64,000 nucleotides of DNA. Source: Spirosoma rigui. GTDB lineage: Bacteria > Bacteroidota > Bacteroidia > Cytophagales > Spirosomataceae. The first letter of the stretch is position 1; the number at the start of each line of letters is the position of its first letter. This document shows positions 1 through 8,397 of the stretch, in pieces. A model generated the notes under the pieces. That model made no database searches, was not told where the DNA came from, and saw only the letters and a list, made by a program, of their open reading frames with translations. The position numbers and the translations under genes are program-made. The stretch is from contig NZ_CP020105.1 of the NCBI RefSeq assembly GCF_002067135.1, forward strand, positions 5,456,001 through 5,520,000, read 5' to 3'.

Positions 1-418
1 GTACCTGGATGTTGGCAGCCGCCGGCGACAGATCGGGATCGAGGCCCGAACCTGACGCCGTTACCAACTCGGCCGGGATATCCGATGTACGAACGCCCGG
101 ATTATGCACCAGGAACGTATCGATACGGGCCTGAACGGTTTTCAGGTACTCAGGATTAGTAGCCCCTTTGTTCGACCCGCCCGACCCGGCTGCGTTATAA
201 TCCACCGCCGACGGGCGTCCGTTAAAATACCGGTCCTGCGTAAATTTCTGGCCGATGGCGGCATAGCCAACTACTTTTCCGTTGGTGGATACGGTTTCGC
301 CCCGTCCCCCGCCGGGGGCCAGTCGGGCAATGCCCGCCACAACGAGCGGATAGATGACGGAAACGAGCACCAGCAAGACGAGGGTTAGCCGGATGGCTGG
401 CGAAATATGATTTTTCAT
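1..418 (-). CDS. kdpC: Potassium-transporting ATPase subunit C, 3' end outside window
   Basis: KdpC is the single-span subunit of the KdpFABC potassium pump in the inner membrane; it stabilises the KdpA-KdpB complex. Reading the minus strand from ATG 418 gives one hydrophobic N-terminal helix (about residues 10-30), then the KdpC hallmarks GQKF, YFNGRPSA, GATNPEY and the near-invariant VTASGSGLDPDLSP. About 139 residues are visible and the frame is still open at the window edge, so the C-terminus is missing. It lies 70 bp downstream of kdpB, as expected for the last structural gene of the operon. The call is secure; only the end is unknown. Confidence 0.95.
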   Translation of the reverse strand, partial: MKNHISPAIRLTLVLLVLVSVIYPLVVAGIARLAPGGGRGETVSTNGKVVGYAAIGQKFTQDRYFNGRPSAVDYNAAGSGGSNKGATNPEYLKTVQARIDTFLVHNPGVRTSDIPAELVTASGSGLDPDLSPAAANIQV

Positions 419-488
419 CGTGTGTTGCCGGGCCTCAGCCCGGTCGTTTACTTAGTCTTGAGTACTATAAGGACTATGTCCGGCAGCA

Positions 489-2558
489 TTACACAAAGAG
501 TCCTACCACCAGATCAAGGAGTTTGATGCCAATGAAAGGGGCAACCAGCCCACCGAAGCCATAGATAAACAGGTTCCGACGGAGCAGCGCCGACGCGCCG
601 ATGGGTTTGTAGTCAACTCCTCGTAAGGCCAGGGGAATCAACATCGGAATGATGATCGCGTTGAAAATAACCGCCGACAGGATGGCAGATTCGGGTGAGT
701 GCAGTTGCATCAGGTTCATGCGCTGCAAGGCGGGAATACTAGCCACGAATAGGGCCGGAACAATGGCGAAGTACTTGGCTACGTCGTTGGCAATACTAAA
801 CGTCGTGAGCGTTCCGCGCGTGATGAGCAACTGCTTCCCAATCTCTACGATCTCAATGAGTTTCGTCGGGTCGTTGTCCAGGTCGACCATGTTACCGGCT
901 TCCTTGGCTGCCTGCGTCCCCGAGTTCATGGCCACACCTACATCGGCCTGGGCCAGCGCCGGCGCATCGTTCGTACCGTCGCCCATCATCGCCACGAGCT
1001 TACCTCCCGTCTGCTCGGTGCGGATGTACTGCATCTTATCTTCCGGCTTGGCCTCGGCAATGAAGTCATCGACACCCGCTTTTTCGGCAATGAATCTGGC
1101 CGTGAGCGGATTGTCGCCCGTGACCATTACGGTTTTCACGCCCATCTTCCGCAGCCGGTCGAAGCGTTCGGCAATGCCGGGTTTGATGATATCCTGCAAT
1201 TCGACCACCCCCATTACCTGCTCATTCTGGATAACCACCAGCGGTGTACCGCCATTGGCGGCAATGGCTTTCGCCTGTTCTTCGACCGCTGCCGGGAACG
1301 AATTTCCGGCCCGGACCACGATAGCCCGGATGGAATCTGTCGCACCCTTCCGGATGCGCTCGCCCGTAGTCAGGTCGATTCCTGATGAACGGGTTTCGGC
1401 CGTGAACTTGATCAGCGTAGCACCGGTCGTACTCAGCCCCCGGGTTACCTCGGGTCCGGCCAGCTCAACGATCGACTTCCCTTCGGGGGTTTCGTCGGCC
1501 AGCGAACTCAATACTGATGCCCGGATCATAGCCTCCTGCGCAACGCCCGGTGCGGCATAAAAATGGGTTGCTTTCCGGTTACCGATGGTGATGGTACCCG
1601 TTTTGTCCAGCAGCAACGTATCAATATCACCGGCTGTTTCAACCGCTCTCCCCGATTTGGCAATCACGTTGGCCCGCAAGGCCCGGTCCATTCCCGCAAT
1701 ACCGATGGCCGACAGCAGCCCGCCAATGGTCGTTGGAATCAGGCACACGAACAGCGAGATCAGGGCGGCTACTGTAATGGGCGTATTGGCATAGACCGCA
1801 AACGGTTTCAGCGTAACGCAAACGATGATGAATACCAGTGTAAAGCCCGCCAGCAAAATGGTCAGGGCAATTTCATTCGGCGTCTTCTGCCGCGATGCCC
1901 CTTCGACCAGGGCAATCATCTTGTCGAGAAATGACTCGCCCGGCTGGGTGGTCACAACGACCTTGATTTTATCGGACAGAACCTTTGTGCCCCCCGTCAC
2001 CGACGATTTGTCCCCACCGGCTTCGCGGATCACCGGTGCCGACTCACCCGTAATGGCCGACTCATCGATGGTCGCCAGTCCTTCGATAATCTCGCCGTCC
2101 GACGGGATGATATCGCCCGGTTCGCACAGGAACACATCCCCCTTTTTGAGCTGTGCCGACGAGATCACCGATACCTCATTCACTTTATGCTGACCAACGG
2201 GCCGGACTATTTTGGCGGGCGTTTCCTGGCGCGTTTTACGGAGCGATTCGGCTTGTGCTTTGCCCCGCGCTTCGGCAATGGCCTCGGCGAAGTTAGCGAA
2301 CAGTATTGTCAGCAGCAGGATGGCGGTTATGACGCTGTTGTAGACAAGCGAGCCCTGGGTCGTATCGCCTGACAGCGCGATATAGGCCGTCACGACCAGC
2401 ATGATGACCGTGCCGATTTCGACCGTAAACATCACCGGATTCTTGATTAACACCACCGGATTGAGTTTACTGAACGATTGTTTTATGGCGGTTCCCAGCT
2501 GTTCGCGTTGGAACAAAGCCGTGCCACGGGCGGCTTTCGGGGATTGATTCTTTATCAT
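489..2558 (-). CDS. kdpB: Potassium-transporting P-type ATPase subunit B
   Basis: KdpB is the ATP-hydrolysing P-type subunit of the high-affinity potassium pump. The 689-residue protein has the normal family length. Motifs seen are the actuator-domain TGES (residues 170-173), the phosphorylation motif DKTGTIT with Asp318, TGDNPLTA, and the hinge [10 protein letters not shown]. Membrane helices lie near residues 40-90, 235-290 and the C-terminus. The start ATG at 2558 is well placed. Unusually, the gene is separated from kdpA by about 660 bp that hold a two-gene module on the opposite strand, so kdpAB co-transcription would have to cross that module antisense. Nothing suggests the protein itself is damaged. 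Confidence 0.97.
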   Translation of the reverse strand: MIKNQSPKAARGTALFQREQLGTAIKQSFSKLNPVVLIKNPVMFTVEIGTVIMLVVTAYIALSGDTTQGSLVYNSVITAILLLTILFANFAEAIAEARGKAQAESLRKTRQETPAKIVRPVGQHKVNEVSVISSAQLKKGDVFLCEPGDIIPSDGEIIEGLATIDESAITGESAPVIREAGGDKSSVTGGTKVLSDKIKVVVTTQPGESFLDKMIALVEGASRQKTPNEIALTILLAGFTLVFIIVCVTLKPFAVYANTPITVAALISLFVCLIPTTIGGLLSAIGIAGMDRALRANVIAKSGRAVETAGDIDTLLLDKTGTITIGNRKATHFYAAPGVAQEAMIRASVLSSLADETPEGKSIVELAGPEVTRGLSTTGATLIKFTAETRSSGIDLTTGERIRKGATDSIRAIVVRAGNSFPAAVEEQAKAIAANGGTPLVVIQNEQVMGVVELQDIIKPGIAERFDRLRKMGVKTVMVTGDNPLTARFIAEKAGVDDFIAEAKPEDKMQYIRTEQTGGKLVAMMGDGTNDAPALAQADVGVAMNSGTQAAKEAGNMVDLDNDPTKLIEIVEIGKQLLITRGTLTTFSIANDVAKYFAIVPALFVASIPALQRMNLMQLHSPESAILSAVIFNAIIIPMLIPLALRGVDYKPIGASALLRRNLFIYGFGGLVAPFIGIKLLDLVVGLFV

Positions 2559-2572
2559 TTTTGTTAACTTTG
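2544..2572 (+). promoter_or_regulatory. Bacteroidota-type promoter for the antisense toxin-antitoxin-like pair
   Basis: TTG at 2544-2546, an 18-bp spacer and TAACTTTG at 2565-2572 match the Bacteroidota sigma-A consensus TTG-N17..23-TAnnTTTG. The -33 box lies inside the first codons of kdpB and the kdpB start codon (2556-2558) lies in the spacer. Transcription would begin near 2579. It is placed correctly for the plus-strand pair and, if used, excludes a TTG start at 2561. Confidence 0.6.
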
Positions 2573-2584
2573 ATAAAACGGGAT

Positions 2585-2887
2585 TTGACTGTGACAGTTG
2601 AGCAGGCTTCTGTTGAAAGCATTTTTCATGAGATGGGGTATGCTTCCAGCACGGATTACGCGATCAAAAAAGCGTGGGAAGAACTGCTGCGGGATCTTAA
2701 AGTCAGTTTAGAACGCATTGATACGTTTGAGCGAAAATATGGCATGTCTTACGCCGACTTTGATAAGCAATTTCATGAGCTGACCCAATACAGTTTGTTC
2801 GAACGTGAGGATGATAGCATGGATTGGCGACTTGAACTCAACGAAATTCGTGAAGTTGAAAAACGTCTCATCAAGCTCGTTTCATGA
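2585..2887 (+). CDS. Putative antitoxin partner of a TumE-like toxin
   Basis: A small acidic/basic, mostly alpha-helical protein of about 100 residues with no signal peptide or membrane segment; I do not recognise its family from sequence. The role is inferred from context: it precedes a TumE/DUF6516-type gene, and its stop overlaps the next ATG by four bases (ATGA, 2884-2887), as is common in toxin-antitoxin pairs. The start is uncertain. TTG 2561 is in frame but lies inside the predicted promoter; TTG 2585, GTG 2591 or ATG 2633 are possible, and TTG 2585 was chosen as the first after the predicted transcription start. It sits antisense inside the kdp operon. Confidence 0.6.
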   Translation: MTVTVEQASVESIFHEMGYASSTDYAIKKAWEELLRDLKVSLERIDTFERKYGMSYADFDKQFHELTQYSLFEREDDSMDWRLELNEIREVEKRLIKLVS

Positions 2888-3231
2888 CGCCAGACCTCTC
2901 TCCCTTCGCATTTATCAGTGTATCAACTGGGATTGAGCGTATCGAGCAGCGTCGTACAGCCACTACGTCACGAATGCAACTTACATGTATCGATGGCTCT
3001 GTTTTGCACGTTCGCGAAAACCACATTTCGGCAACTGGCTGGATTGATTATGCTTGCCAGTGGCAGCTCCCCAATCACCAGCTAATCCGTTGGTGGGACA
3101 ATGCGCATGAAGTACCGGGCATCGCCACTTCACCCCACCACCAGCACATCGGCTCCGAAGACAACGTGCACCCTTCCGAACCCATGACCCTTGAGCAAGT
3201 GCTCTCTTTCATTGCCGTGCAGTTAACGTAG
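2884..3231 (+). CDS. TumE/DUF6516-like toxin family protein
   Basis: This 115-residue protein matches the TumE-type toxin family (DUF6516) by its pattern: a beta-rich N-terminus with LTCIDGSVLHVREN, a central YACQWQL strand, LIRWWDNAHE, then PHHQHIG and a C-terminal PSEPMTLEQVLSFI helix. The WDN and PHHxHxG motifs are the most family-specific. TumE proteins are reported as toxins of two-gene modules; whether this one is toxic is not shown by sequence. The start is fixed by the ATGA overlap with the upstream gene. Its last nine bases overlap the 3' end of kdpA tail-to-tail, so the pair fills the kdpA-kdpB gap almost exactly. Confidence 0.75.
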   Translation: MTPDLSPFAFISVSTGIERIEQRRTATTSRMQLTCIDGSVLHVRENHISATGWIDYACQWQLPNHQLIRWWDNAHEVPGIATSPHHQHIGSEDNVHPSEPMTLEQVLSFIAVQLT

Positions 3232-4953
3232 TGAGAAAAACTCGGCGAGTGGTCCCAGTGTCAGGGCCGGGAAGAACGCCAGAGCCGCAATGATCGCGAT
3301 CACCGCAAACGTCATCAGCCCAAACGTACCCGTATCGGTTGGCAGCGTCCCCATACTCTGCGGCACAAACTTCTTCTGAGCCAGTAACCCCGCGATAGCC
3401 AGCGGCCCGATAATGGGCAGGAAGCGACCCAGCAGCAGCACAAAGCCGGTTGAAACATTCCACCAGACGTTGTTATCCCCCAGCCCCTCGAAGCCCGAGC
3501 CATTGTTAGCCGCCGACGAGGTGAACTCGTACAGCATCTCGGAGAAGCCATGAAAACCGGCCGGAGTGACGTTACAGTTGCTGAGCCAGGTGGCAGGCTT
3601 CACCGCCCAGTCGGCATCGGGCCAGTTGACGAGCGTATAGGTTGCCAGCGCCGTACCCGTCAAAATCAGCAACGGGTGCAGAATAGCGATCAGCGAAGCA
3701 ATTTTCATCTCGCGTGCTTCTACTTTGCGACCAAAGAACTCCGGAGTACGGCCTACCATCAGTCCCGAGATGAATACCGCCACGATCAGGTAGATATAAT
3801 AGTTGAGAAAACCAACGCCACAGCCCCCGTAAAAGGCATTAGTCATCATACCCAGCAGTTGCATGGCACCCGACAGCGGCATTGATGAGTCATGCATGCT
3901 GTTGACCGAACCCGTTGAAATGATGGTGGTCACGATGCTCCAGTAAGCCGACGCCATGGGGCCAAACCGGACTTCTTTACCTTCCATGACGCCCGTTGGC
4001 TGCGCAATGCCCAGCTGCGCCAAGGCCGGGTTACCGCCCACTTCCGACACGATGGTGGGAACCAGCAACAATAGCATGCCAATGGTCATCACGCCATACA
4101 CAACCCAGGCGAACTTCCGTCGTCTGATGTAGAAACCCAGCGCGAATACCATAGCGATCGGGATGAGTACCTGCGTGACCATCTCGACCATGTTGGTCAG
4201 GTAGTTCGGGTTCTCCAGGGGATGCGCCGAGTTGACCCCGAACCAGCCCCCCCCGTTGGTACCGAGGTGCTTGATGGCGATCATACCGGCCGCCGGACCG
4301 CGCGACACACCTACGGTATCGCCCTGCAGCGTTACGATGGTATCTTTGCCGTCAAAACTGGCGGGCGTTCCGTTGAACGCCAGGATCACAGCGACCAGCA
4401 GCGAAATCGGTAACAGCAGCCGGGTGATCGACTTTACGAAGTACGTGTAGAAGTTACCCGACCGCTCGGTCACCTCCGGCAGAAAGTGCCGAAAAACAAG
4501 GACCAACGCTGCAATACCCGTTGCCGCCGACACGAACTGTAGGAACGTAACGACGCCCAGCTGGGTCAGGTATGTAAGCCCCGACTCACCGGAATAGTGC
4601 TGCAAATCGCAGTTCACCAGGAAGCTGATGGCCGTATTGAAAGCCAGGTCGGGCGACATGGACGGGTTACCATCGGGGTTGAGCGGCAGGCTCCCCTGCG
4701 TGATCAGGAGCACAAAGGCCAGTACAAACCAGACCAGATTGACGGTCAGCAACGCGACCAGGTTCTCTTTCCAGTGCATATCGCGCGACGCGTCAATACC
4801 CCCGATCCGGAAAATCAGCCGTTCGACCGGCGCCATAAAATCCAGTGCGTTCGGTTTATTAGCGAACACCTTGGCGAGGTAATTACCCAGCGGGATAGCC
4901 AGTAATACGGTCAGGCCGTACATGACGATCACGCCTAAAATTTCTGTTGTCAT
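3223..4953 (-). CDS. kdpA: Potassium-transporting ATPase subunit A
   Basis: KdpA is the channel-like subunit that binds and selects potassium in the KdpFABC pump. About 576 residues, with ten or so hydrophobic segments and the selectivity-filter regions expected for the family, including TNGGGWFGVNSAHP and FLVNCDLQHYSG. The chosen start is ATG 4953 (MTTEILGV), which matches the usual KdpA N-terminus; an ATG 15 bp upstream would add five atypical residues. It follows kdpF after 54 bp. Its stop codon overlaps the convergent TumE-like gene by nine bases, and kdpB resumes on the same strand only after that module. Confidence 0.96.
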   Translation of the reverse strand: MTTEILGVIVMYGLTVLLAIPLGNYLAKVFANKPNALDFMAPVERLIFRIGGIDASRDMHWKENLVALLTVNLVWFVLAFVLLITQGSLPLNPDGNPSMSPDLAFNTAISFLVNCDLQHYSGESGLTYLTQLGVVTFLQFVSAATGIAALVLVFRHFLPEVTERSGNFYTYFVKSITRLLLPISLLVAVILAFNGTPASFDGKDTIVTLQGDTVGVSRGPAAGMIAIKHLGTNGGGWFGVNSAHPLENPNYLTNMVEMVTQVLIPIAMVFALGFYIRRRKFAWVVYGVMTIGMLLLLVPTIVSEVGGNPALAQLGIAQPTGVMEGKEVRFGPMASAYWSIVTTIISTGSVNSMHDSSMPLSGAMQLLGMMTNAFYGGCGVGFLNYYIYLIVAVFISGLMVGRTPEFFGRKVEAREMKIASLIAILHPLLILTGTALATYTLVNWPDADWAVKPATWLSNCNVTPAGFHGFSEMLYEFTSSAANNGSGFEGLGDNNVWWNVSTGFVLLLGRFLPIIGPLAIAGLLAQKKFVPQSMGTLPTDTGTFGLMTFAVIAIIAALAFFPALTLGPLAEFFSLR

Positions 4954-5007
4954 TGCGTAAAGAGCCAAAAGAAGCGTGGAAAATATAGTGCGAAGGCGTT
5001 CACTGAA

Positions 5008-5082
5008 TCAGAAGCGTTCGGGCCGGATCAGCACATAGAGCATGTAGGCGAAAACCAGCAGGGAGATGATGAATAAAAGCAT
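5008..5082 (-). CDS. kdpF: KdpF small subunit of the potassium ATPase
   Basis: A 24-residue single-helix peptide beginning MLLFIISLLVFAYMLYVL and ending RPERF. KdpF proteins are 25-30-residue lipid-like stabilisers of the Kdp complex with exactly this layout: one hydrophobic helix followed by a short basic C-terminus ending in P-x-R/K-F. It lies 54 bp upstream of kdpA on the same strand, which is the standard position. It is far below usual gene-calling length and is easily missed. Confidence 0.88.
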   Translation of the reverse strand: MLLFIISLLVFAYMLYVLIRPERF

Positions 5083-5136
5083 GTCTTAGGTAGAGACGCA
5101 ATCCCTTGCGTCTGTTTTACTACGTCTGTTACGCGA

Positions 5137-5223
5137 CTAGATCCGTTCGAACCAGTCGATGGCTTTGTAGAAGAGGGCGAAGCAGAGCAGCGCCGAAACG
5201 AGGAGCAGAAAAATGGTTACCAT
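5137..5223 (-). CDS. 28-residue single-span membrane protein upstream of kdpF
   Basis: A second tiny membrane peptide starts at ATG 5223, directly after an in-frame TAA, so the start is well defined. It begins MVTIFLLLVSALLCFALF and ends with an amphipathic tail YKAIDWFERI. It is the first gene of the kdp operon, 54 bp upstream of kdpF, the same spacing as kdpF to kdpA. It is not KdpF itself. A second accessory peptide of the potassium pump is an inference from position and shape only. Confidence 0.6.
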   Translation of the reverse strand: MVTIFLLLVSALLCFALFYKAIDWFERI

Positions 5224-5361
5224 TGATTAATCAGGTTGTTTGGTTACCGAAGGGGTATGCCAAGAATCGGCCCAGACGAGCCACCAGCGCAAAAACAAAC
5301 CCATACATCATTGTCAGTTAACCATTTACCTAAAAAATTCAACACTTTAGATAGGGCACAA

Positions 5362-5398
5362 AAAAGCGGACCTTACCAAAATGGTAGGGTCCGCTTTT
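5362..5398 (-). terminator. Intrinsic terminator downstream of the first GH13 gene
   Basis: A 16-bp stem (5362-5377 with 5383-5398, one G-T pair) closes a five-base loop. On the minus strand it is followed by a run of T. It lies about 40 bp past the stop of the GH13 gene and separates it from the kdp operon. Confidence 0.85.
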
Positions 5399-5439
5399 CA
5401 ATTCGGTAGTGTGTTCAGGACCAATACGTCCGATACGGC

Positions 5440-7287
5440 CTAGTCGAGGGCCAGAATCACGGCTGATTTGGCAGCTACCGATAAGGGCTGACTGAGCGGC
5501 TGGGTCTGGCCCGTCAGTACGTCGGTAGCCGTTTTCCTACCGGCCAGCACTTCGCCGTATTTAACCATGTCCAGCGTTTTAGCATCTGCCGATTTATTCA
5601 TGACCACCAGTACGCGCTGCGCGTCGGTATAGCGTACGTATACGTACAGACCCTCCCGGGCCGCAAAATGCTTGAGCTTACCCGTTTGCACAGCCTCGTT
5701 GGATTTGCGCCAGGTAAGCAGTTTTTTCAGAAACTCTTTGGCCGTCCGCTGCTGCTCCGTCAGTCCGATGCCCGTAAAGACACTGGTCGTATGGTCGGCC
5801 CAGCCGCCGGGCATCTCGCCCCGAATATCGTCGTGGCGGTCGCTGGTGGGGTTGGTCATCAGAATCTCGGTACCGTAGTACACCTGCGGAACGCCCCGGG
5901 TTGTGAGCAGGTGGATCATCCCCATTTTCCACAAGGCGACATCTTCGTGAATCTGCGTAAAAAAACGGCTCATGTCGTGGTTGTCGGCAAACGTGACCAG
6001 GTTGTCGGGGCGCTCGTACAGAAAATCCTGTGACAGCGTCTGGTAGATTTTGACCAGCCCCCGGTTGTACTGCCGGTCGTCTTCGTTGAGTGCTTCAACG
6101 AGGGCATTCTGCAGCGGAAAGTCGAACATACCGGGCATCGACGATACATACCCATTACGGTTTGTCTTGCCCTTTTGCCAGAACGCAATGAGCGCCGGAT
6201 TAAGCGACCACTCTTCGCCTACCATATTAAACGCCGGGTATTCCTGCATAACCCGCCGGGACCACTCGGCCATAAAGTCCTTATCTGGATACGGATAGGT
6301 ATCCATCCGAATCCCGCGCAGATCGGCATATTCGATCCACCAGAGAGTGTTCTGGATCAGGTAGGTTGCCAGCAGGGGGTTGCGCTGGTTGAGGTCAGGC
6401 ATAGTCGATACAAACCAACCGTCGGCATGTAGTTTTTTGTCGTACTCGGACGCGTGCGGGTCCTGGATGCTCTCCCGGGCGTGGCTCGTCATTTTTGGGT
6501 CACCCTGAAAGTTGAGCCAATCGTCGGTGGGCAGATCGCTCATCCACCAGTGCGACGAGCCACAGTGGTTCACGATCAGATCGATGATCAGTTTTATACC
6601 CCGCTTCTGCGCAGCTTTGGACAGGGCGCGGTAGTCTTCGTTGCTCCCGAAACGGGGGTCTATTTTGTAGAAATCAGTGCTGGCATACCCGTGATACGAA
6701 GCCGACGGCATGTTATTCTCCACCAGCGGATTAATCCAAAGGGCGGTAAAACCCATATCCTGCAGGTAGTCCAGGTGGTTGGCAATTCCCTGAATGTCGC
6801 CCCCGTGGCGGGCATCGCGGCCCGTTCGGTTGGCTTTATCGGGCATTCCGGCCACCACATCGTTGGCCGAATTTCCATTCGCAAAGCGGTCGGGCGTAAT
6901 CATGTACATGACATCGGCCGCCGTATACCCCTTTCGCTGGGCCGAGTTGGCCTCCCGGGCTTTGAGTTCGTAGGGATACGTCAGCACCGATTTACCGTCC
7001 TTCACGAACTGAATGGGAAACGTACCCGCTTTGGCGGCTGGGCTAATGACCAGATCGACGAACAGGTAGTTGGGGCTTTTAACGCGCGTGACTGTAGCGA
7101 CTGTGACGCCCGGATACATCAGTTTAGGCTGGGCCGAGCCAATATTTTTCTCATGAATCAACAACTGCAGGCGGGTATCTTTCATACCTACCCACCAGAA
7201 GGCGGGTTCAACACGCTGTGCGAACAGCGGGTACGTTATGAAAACAAGTACTAACGTAAGTAATGCAAAGCAACGTTTAATCATCAT
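5440..7287 (-). CDS. Secreted GH13 cyclomaltodextrinase/neopullulanase-like enzyme
   Basis: Cleaves alpha-1,4-glucans or cyclodextrins, probably in the periplasm. The 615-residue protein has a signal peptide ending at FAQ (residue 24), an N-terminal beta-sandwich like the cyclomaltodextrinase N domain (about 25-110), the GH13 barrel from about 120, and a C-terminal beta domain. Catalytic residues are visible: nucleophile Asp329 in GIRMDTYPYP, acid/base Glu358 in MVGEEWS, and Asp438 in FADNHDMSR. The calcium/substrate motif DLIVNHCG is present. It resembles SusA of Bacteroides, but no SusC/SusD genes are adjacent. A second, similar enzyme is encoded at 11398-13269. Confidence 0.92.
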   Translation of the reverse strand: MMIKRCFALLTLVLVFITYPLFAQRVEPAFWWVGMKDTRLQLLIHEKNIGSAQPKLMYPGVTVATVTRVKSPNYLFVDLVISPAAKAGTFPIQFVKDGKSVLTYPYELKAREANSAQRKGYTAADVMYMITPDRFANGNSANDVVAGMPDKANRTGRDARHGGDIQGIANHLDYLQDMGFTALWINPLVENNMPSASYHGYASTDFYKIDPRFGSNEDYRALSKAAQKRGIKLIIDLIVNHCGSSHWWMSDLPTDDWLNFQGDPKMTSHARESIQDPHASEYDKKLHADGWFVSTMPDLNQRNPLLATYLIQNTLWWIEYADLRGIRMDTYPYPDKDFMAEWSRRVMQEYPAFNMVGEEWSLNPALIAFWQKGKTNRNGYVSSMPGMFDFPLQNALVEALNEDDRQYNRGLVKIYQTLSQDFLYERPDNLVTFADNHDMSRFFTQIHEDVALWKMGMIHLLTTRGVPQVYYGTEILMTNPTSDRHDDIRGEMPGGWADHTTSVFTGIGLTEQQRTAKEFLKKLLTWRKSNEAVQTGKLKHFAAREGLYVYVRYTDAQRVLVVMNKSADAKTLDMVKYGEVLAGRKTATDVLTGQTQPLSQPLSVAAKSAVILALD

Positions 7288-7385
7288 TCGACTTAACTAA
7301 GGTACTGGCTGACACGTCAACGGTGTACCGTCACCGCGTTCAGCGATCTATTTACGGATAGTAGGTAACGAAAGGCGGGACATCC

Positions 7386-8183
7386 TCAGTACAAAACCGG
7401 ATTCAGTTCGGTGTCGATGACCTCGCCAACCCGGGCACCGGGACACCAGGTGTGCCAGTCGTTCTCCTGATTTTTGTTGGCCGGCTGCTGAAGCACCATA
7501 TCCTTGTCCATGTAAATGATTGTCATCACTTTGCGCACCTGGTCGGTTTCATTCGCACCGGCCCGGTGAAATACCCAGCCGGAATGAAAGCTTACTTCAC
7601 CCAGCTCAAACGGCTCGATAACGTGCTCAAAGTCAGTCACACGTAATTTTTCGGCAATAAGTTTTTCGCTGTCATCGCCAATTTTCAACTCACGTCCTTC
7701 CACGATCTGGTGGCTACCGGCACTAAATTCCAGCGGACCCAGCGGCAGGGGCGTTTCCTGCAGCGGAATCCAGGCCGTGATCGTTTTATCGCTGCTGAGC
7801 GGCCAGTAGTACTGGTCGGCATGCCAGGGCGTTATGCCCCCGCCCCCTTCTTTAAACAAGGCCTGATCGTGGTACATACGTACGCCCGCTACCTGCATCA
7901 GGTCGGCGGCAATTTTAGCCAGCCGTTTACCGAACACGAAGGTTTTGACATCGCTATTTTCCCGCCACAGGTTAAATAACTGGAGAAAGGCTTTACCGTA
8001 GGTATCGCGCTCATCGAGTTTGGTGGTGACAGTATTCATCGATTCGACCTGCCGGGTAATGACGTCGGTATAGTATGCCAGCGTCTCGCCGTCGAAGACA
8101 TTTTTGAGTTTAATGAACCGGTTTCTCTGGTAGAAATCGATTTGCTCAGCACTGAGCTGATACGGTGTATCGAGGAGTTGCAT
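7386..8183 (-). CDS. Phytanoyl-CoA dioxygenase (PhyH) family protein
   Basis: A non-haem Fe(II)/2-oxoglutarate oxygenase of 265 residues. The iron-binding HxD is His121-Asp123 (WHADQYYWP); the distal histidine lies in FHSGWVFHRAGAN (His200 or His206). No signal peptide, so it acts in the cytoplasm. It is divergent from an AraC regulator across a 214-bp region with inverted repeats, a common pairing in Bacteroidota where the regulator likely controls the oxygenase. The substrate is unknown; family members hydroxylate small metabolites as well as phytanoyl-CoA, and nothing here supports a fatty-acid substrate specifically. Confidence 0.88.
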   Translation of the reverse strand: MQLLDTPYQLSAEQIDFYQRNRFIKLKNVFDGETLAYYTDVITRQVESMNTVTTKLDERDTYGKAFLQLFNLWRENSDVKTFVFGKRLAKIAADLMQVAGVRMYHDQALFKEGGGGITPWHADQYYWPLSSDKTITAWIPLQETPLPLGPLEFSAGSHQIVEGRELKIGDDSEKLIAEKLRVTDFEHVIEPFELGEVSFHSGWVFHRAGANETDQVRKVMTIIYMDKDMVLQQPANKNQENDWHTWCPGARVGEVIDTELNPVLY

Positions 8184-8274
8184 AAACAGTGAGCGTATTC
8201 GTGAGAGTTGTCTTACTAATGTTTACCCTGCAAAGTTGAGGAAGCAAGGCACAATACGGGTTTACGCATCTACG

Positions 8275-8337
8275 CTACTATTATGCAAATCTTACCACTG
8301 ATGCAGAATTTAAAGAAATATAGTGGTAATATAGTAG
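8275..8337. promoter_or_regulatory. Nested inverted repeats between PhyH and AraC genes
   Basis: TTACCACT (8292-8299) is an exact reverse complement of AGTGGTAA (8322-8329). Outside them CTACTAT (8275-8281) mirrors ATAGTAG (8331-8337). ATGCA also repeats directly inside. The arrangement suits paired binding sites for the adjacent AraC-type regulator controlling both divergent genes; this is an inference from position and symmetry. Confidence 0.5.
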
Positions 8338-8397
8338 TACAACGTACGCCTTTCCCTAAATAAAAGAGGAATAGCCCCGGCGTCGTTAGCCCCTCAA

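Noticed and set aside
649-1560. Long open frame antisense to kdpB
   Set aside because: It mirrors a well-supported P-type ATPase gene, has no recognisable domain and is explained by the GC-rich codon pattern of the real gene.
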